Source: Shewanella gaetbuli
GTDB lineage: Bacteria; Pseudomonadota; Gammaproteobacteria; Enterobacterales; Shewanellaceae
Direction: 5' to 3'
Assembly: GCF_023284065.1 (NCBI RefSeq)
Contig: NZ_JAKIKP010000003.1
Coordinates: 248,001-312,000, forward strand
DNA: 64,000 bases
Shown here: in pieces, positions 62,906 through 64,000 of the stretch
Numbering within the stretch: position 1 is the stretch's first letter
Layout of the letters: each line of letters starts with the position of its first letter
Position numbers and translations under genes: made by a program
The notes under the pieces: model-generated
Databases searched by the model: none
What the model was told of the DNA's origin: nothing
What the model saw: only the letters and a program-made list of their open reading frames with translations

Positions 62906-63445
62906 TTAACCGCGTTTAGGAATAACGCGTTTGGTAATGGCTTTTTTCTCTGTAGGTTGATTATTGGGTAATTTAATCACCCCTTTTTGTAGTAGCAAAC
63001 TGTTGGGGTAAGTCATAACATCACCCGAGTCGCGCTTTATCAGAATATGGAACAGAGATATTTCAACAATCACGCCGGACATATCTTCATCTTTATCGAC
63101 AATTTTAATTCGATCGCCAATGCGGTAAGGGAAGACGAAAAAGATCAACACTCCTGCGGTAATGTTACTTAATATTGACCATTGGGCGAATAAAGCCACA
63201 CCTAAAACCGCAAAGGCTGATGACACAAACAGCGACACGTCTTGGTAACCCAGCCCTAGGTGAATGGCGATTATAGATAGGGTAATAAAAAACATTAAAT
63301 AAGATATAAGCCGAGTGATCAGACGGCTTCGTACTTCATTAACCTGCTTTTTAATGGCTTGAATTTTAATCCACTTTTTCACTTGTCGCTGAGCAAACAC
63401 AAAAATGCCCAAATACAGCATCACCATTAAAATTTGATTCAACAT
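62906..63445 (-). CDS. Small MscS-family mechanosensitive channel protein
   Basis: A 179-residue membrane protein with two N-terminal helices (about 2-18 and 45-65), then the MscS pore helix region FVSSAFAVLGVALFAQWSILSNITAGV and beta domain RIGDRIKIVDKDEDMSGVIVEISL. It ends after MTYPNSLLLQKGVIKL with a basic tail, so the large C-terminal cage of MscS is absent, a truncated form common in this family. Probably opens on membrane tension. Monocistronic. Confidence 0.85.
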   Translation of the reverse strand: MLNQILMVMLYLGIFVFAQRQVKKWIKIQAIKKQVNEVRSRLITRLISYLMFFITLSIIAIHLGLGYQDVSLFVSSAFAVLGVALFAQWSILSNITAGVLIFFVFPYRIGDRIKIVDKDEDMSGVIVEISLFHILIKRDSGDVMTYPNSLLLQKGVIKLPNNQPTEKKAITKRVIPKRG

Positions 63446-63666
63446 AAAACGTCCTAATTGTAATAAATCTCTATTCGCCTAGTGGACAGCTGAAAGCGCC
63501 CACTTACTTATAAGCGATCAATCTAGCCGGTATCAATGCCATTTATTGATCTGTTTTTCTGAGTTGAGATCAATAAGCATAGGTGGGCAATTGATTATCA
63601 GTATAATATGACTTTTATTTATATTTGGCTTGTAAATTCTAACAGGCCGTAATCATTTGGGGTTTC

Positions 63667-64000
63667 ATGTCTGATTATAAAGTGTTGTTTACCGGTGCAG
63701 ATACGTTTGGTGATATTTTTGTATTAGATGATGGCCACTTTCGGGTTTTATCATTTGGTGACAATGATGAACAAAGTAAAATGGATAAGTCTCAACCTTT
63801 TGTTCCACAACATATTTATGTGCAAGCCATGCTAACCGTGTTGATGGTTAAACAGCCTAAAAGTGTCATTATTATGGGACTCGGTGGCGGTGCCTTAGTG
63901 CATGCGTTAAGACATTATGATGCGGCCATTAAAATTACTGCGGTAGAGTTGCGTGAACAAGTGATTCATATTGCTAAACGCTTTTTTCAATTACCTATTG
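63667..64000 (+). CDS. Spermidine synthase-like protein (5' part only)
   Basis: Open from ATG 63667 to the end of the window, 111 codons without a stop. The start MSDYKVLFTGADTFGDIFVL, the strand RVLSFGDNDEQSK, and SVIIMGLGGGALVHALRHYD (SAM-type glycine loop) with AVELREQVIHIAKRFF place it in the spermidine/polyamine synthase-like methyltransferase fold. Whether it is a true aminopropyltransferase cannot be judged from this fragment. Confidence 0.75.
   Translation, partial: MSDYKVLFTGADTFGDIFVLDDGHFRVLSFGDNDEQSKMDKSQPFVPQHIYVQAMLTVLMVKQPKSVIIMGLGGGALVHALRHYDAAIKITAVELREQVIHIAKRFFQLPI

Overview
The window looks like a piece of the core chromosome of a Shewanella-like gammaproteobacterium (Alteromonadales). 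This rests on gene content and order, not on a database search. Supporting signs are a periplasmic tetraheme flavocytochrome c fumarate reductase (about 59-60.7 kb), the order petBC-sspAB-pabA, an arginine succinyltransferase (ast) block, a crp-prkB-yheU-yheT-yheS-yheV block, the metJ/metBL/metF cluster, fairly low G+C and many AT-rich spacers. I see no rRNA, tRNA, CRISPR array, intact transposase, prophage or integrase.

Layout. 0-3 kb: end of the bc1 complex (petB partial, petC), sspA-sspB, pabA. 3-7 kb: a lipoprotein-type S9 peptidase and an HDOD protein. 7-12 kb: argD/astC, astA, astD (arginine catabolism) and a DUF1338 enzyme. 12-15.3 kb, minus strand: a PhoQ-like kinase, a PhoP-like regulator and a PepSY-type protein, then crp. 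15.5-24 kb: a Sel1-repeat protein behind a near-consensus Fur box, then the prkB/yhe block, interrupted by a Tat-signal small subunit plus GMC oxidoreductase. 24-34 kb: acetyltransferase, DEAD-box helicase, a 764-residue cysteine desulfurase/metallo-beta-lactamase/rhodanese fusion, patatin, LON-domain protein, pseudouridine synthase, EAL phosphodiesterase and a TauE permease. 34-39.4 kb: the methionine regulon (metJ, metB, metL, metF) with two clusters of MetJ operators. 39.5-46.7 kb: an alanine symporter, a QEGLA-motif putative metallopeptidase, a tiny DUF3545 gene, a 1.3-kb gene-free stretch dense in hairpins, a TorF-type outer membrane protein, an SDR enzyme and a DCC protein. 46.8-52.5 kb: folX, folE, mpl-ubiX-hpt and a YadGH-type ABC transporter. 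52.5-64 kb: a large secreted subtilase with a GlyGly-CTERM tail, an Lrp-type regulator, rluA, two small membrane proteins, the fumarate reductase, ldhA, a dienelactone hydrolase, a small MscS channel and the start of a spermidine-synthase-like gene.

How the parts fit. Most genes are housekeeping. Anaerobic and respiratory functions (bc1, fumarate reductase, D-lactate dehydrogenase, Crp) sit beside amino acid metabolism (Ast pathway, methionine regulon). The least ordinary part is 43.38-44.36 kb. It has no credible protein gene, is bounded by two near-identical hairpins that differ by one compensated base pair, and holds a run of small hairpins whose loops carry GGA on one strand. This could be a CsrA-titrating RNA or a non-coding palindromic mobile element; the sequence alone does not decide. 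The second most unusual item is the three-domain sulfur-trafficking fusion at 26.3-28.6 kb.
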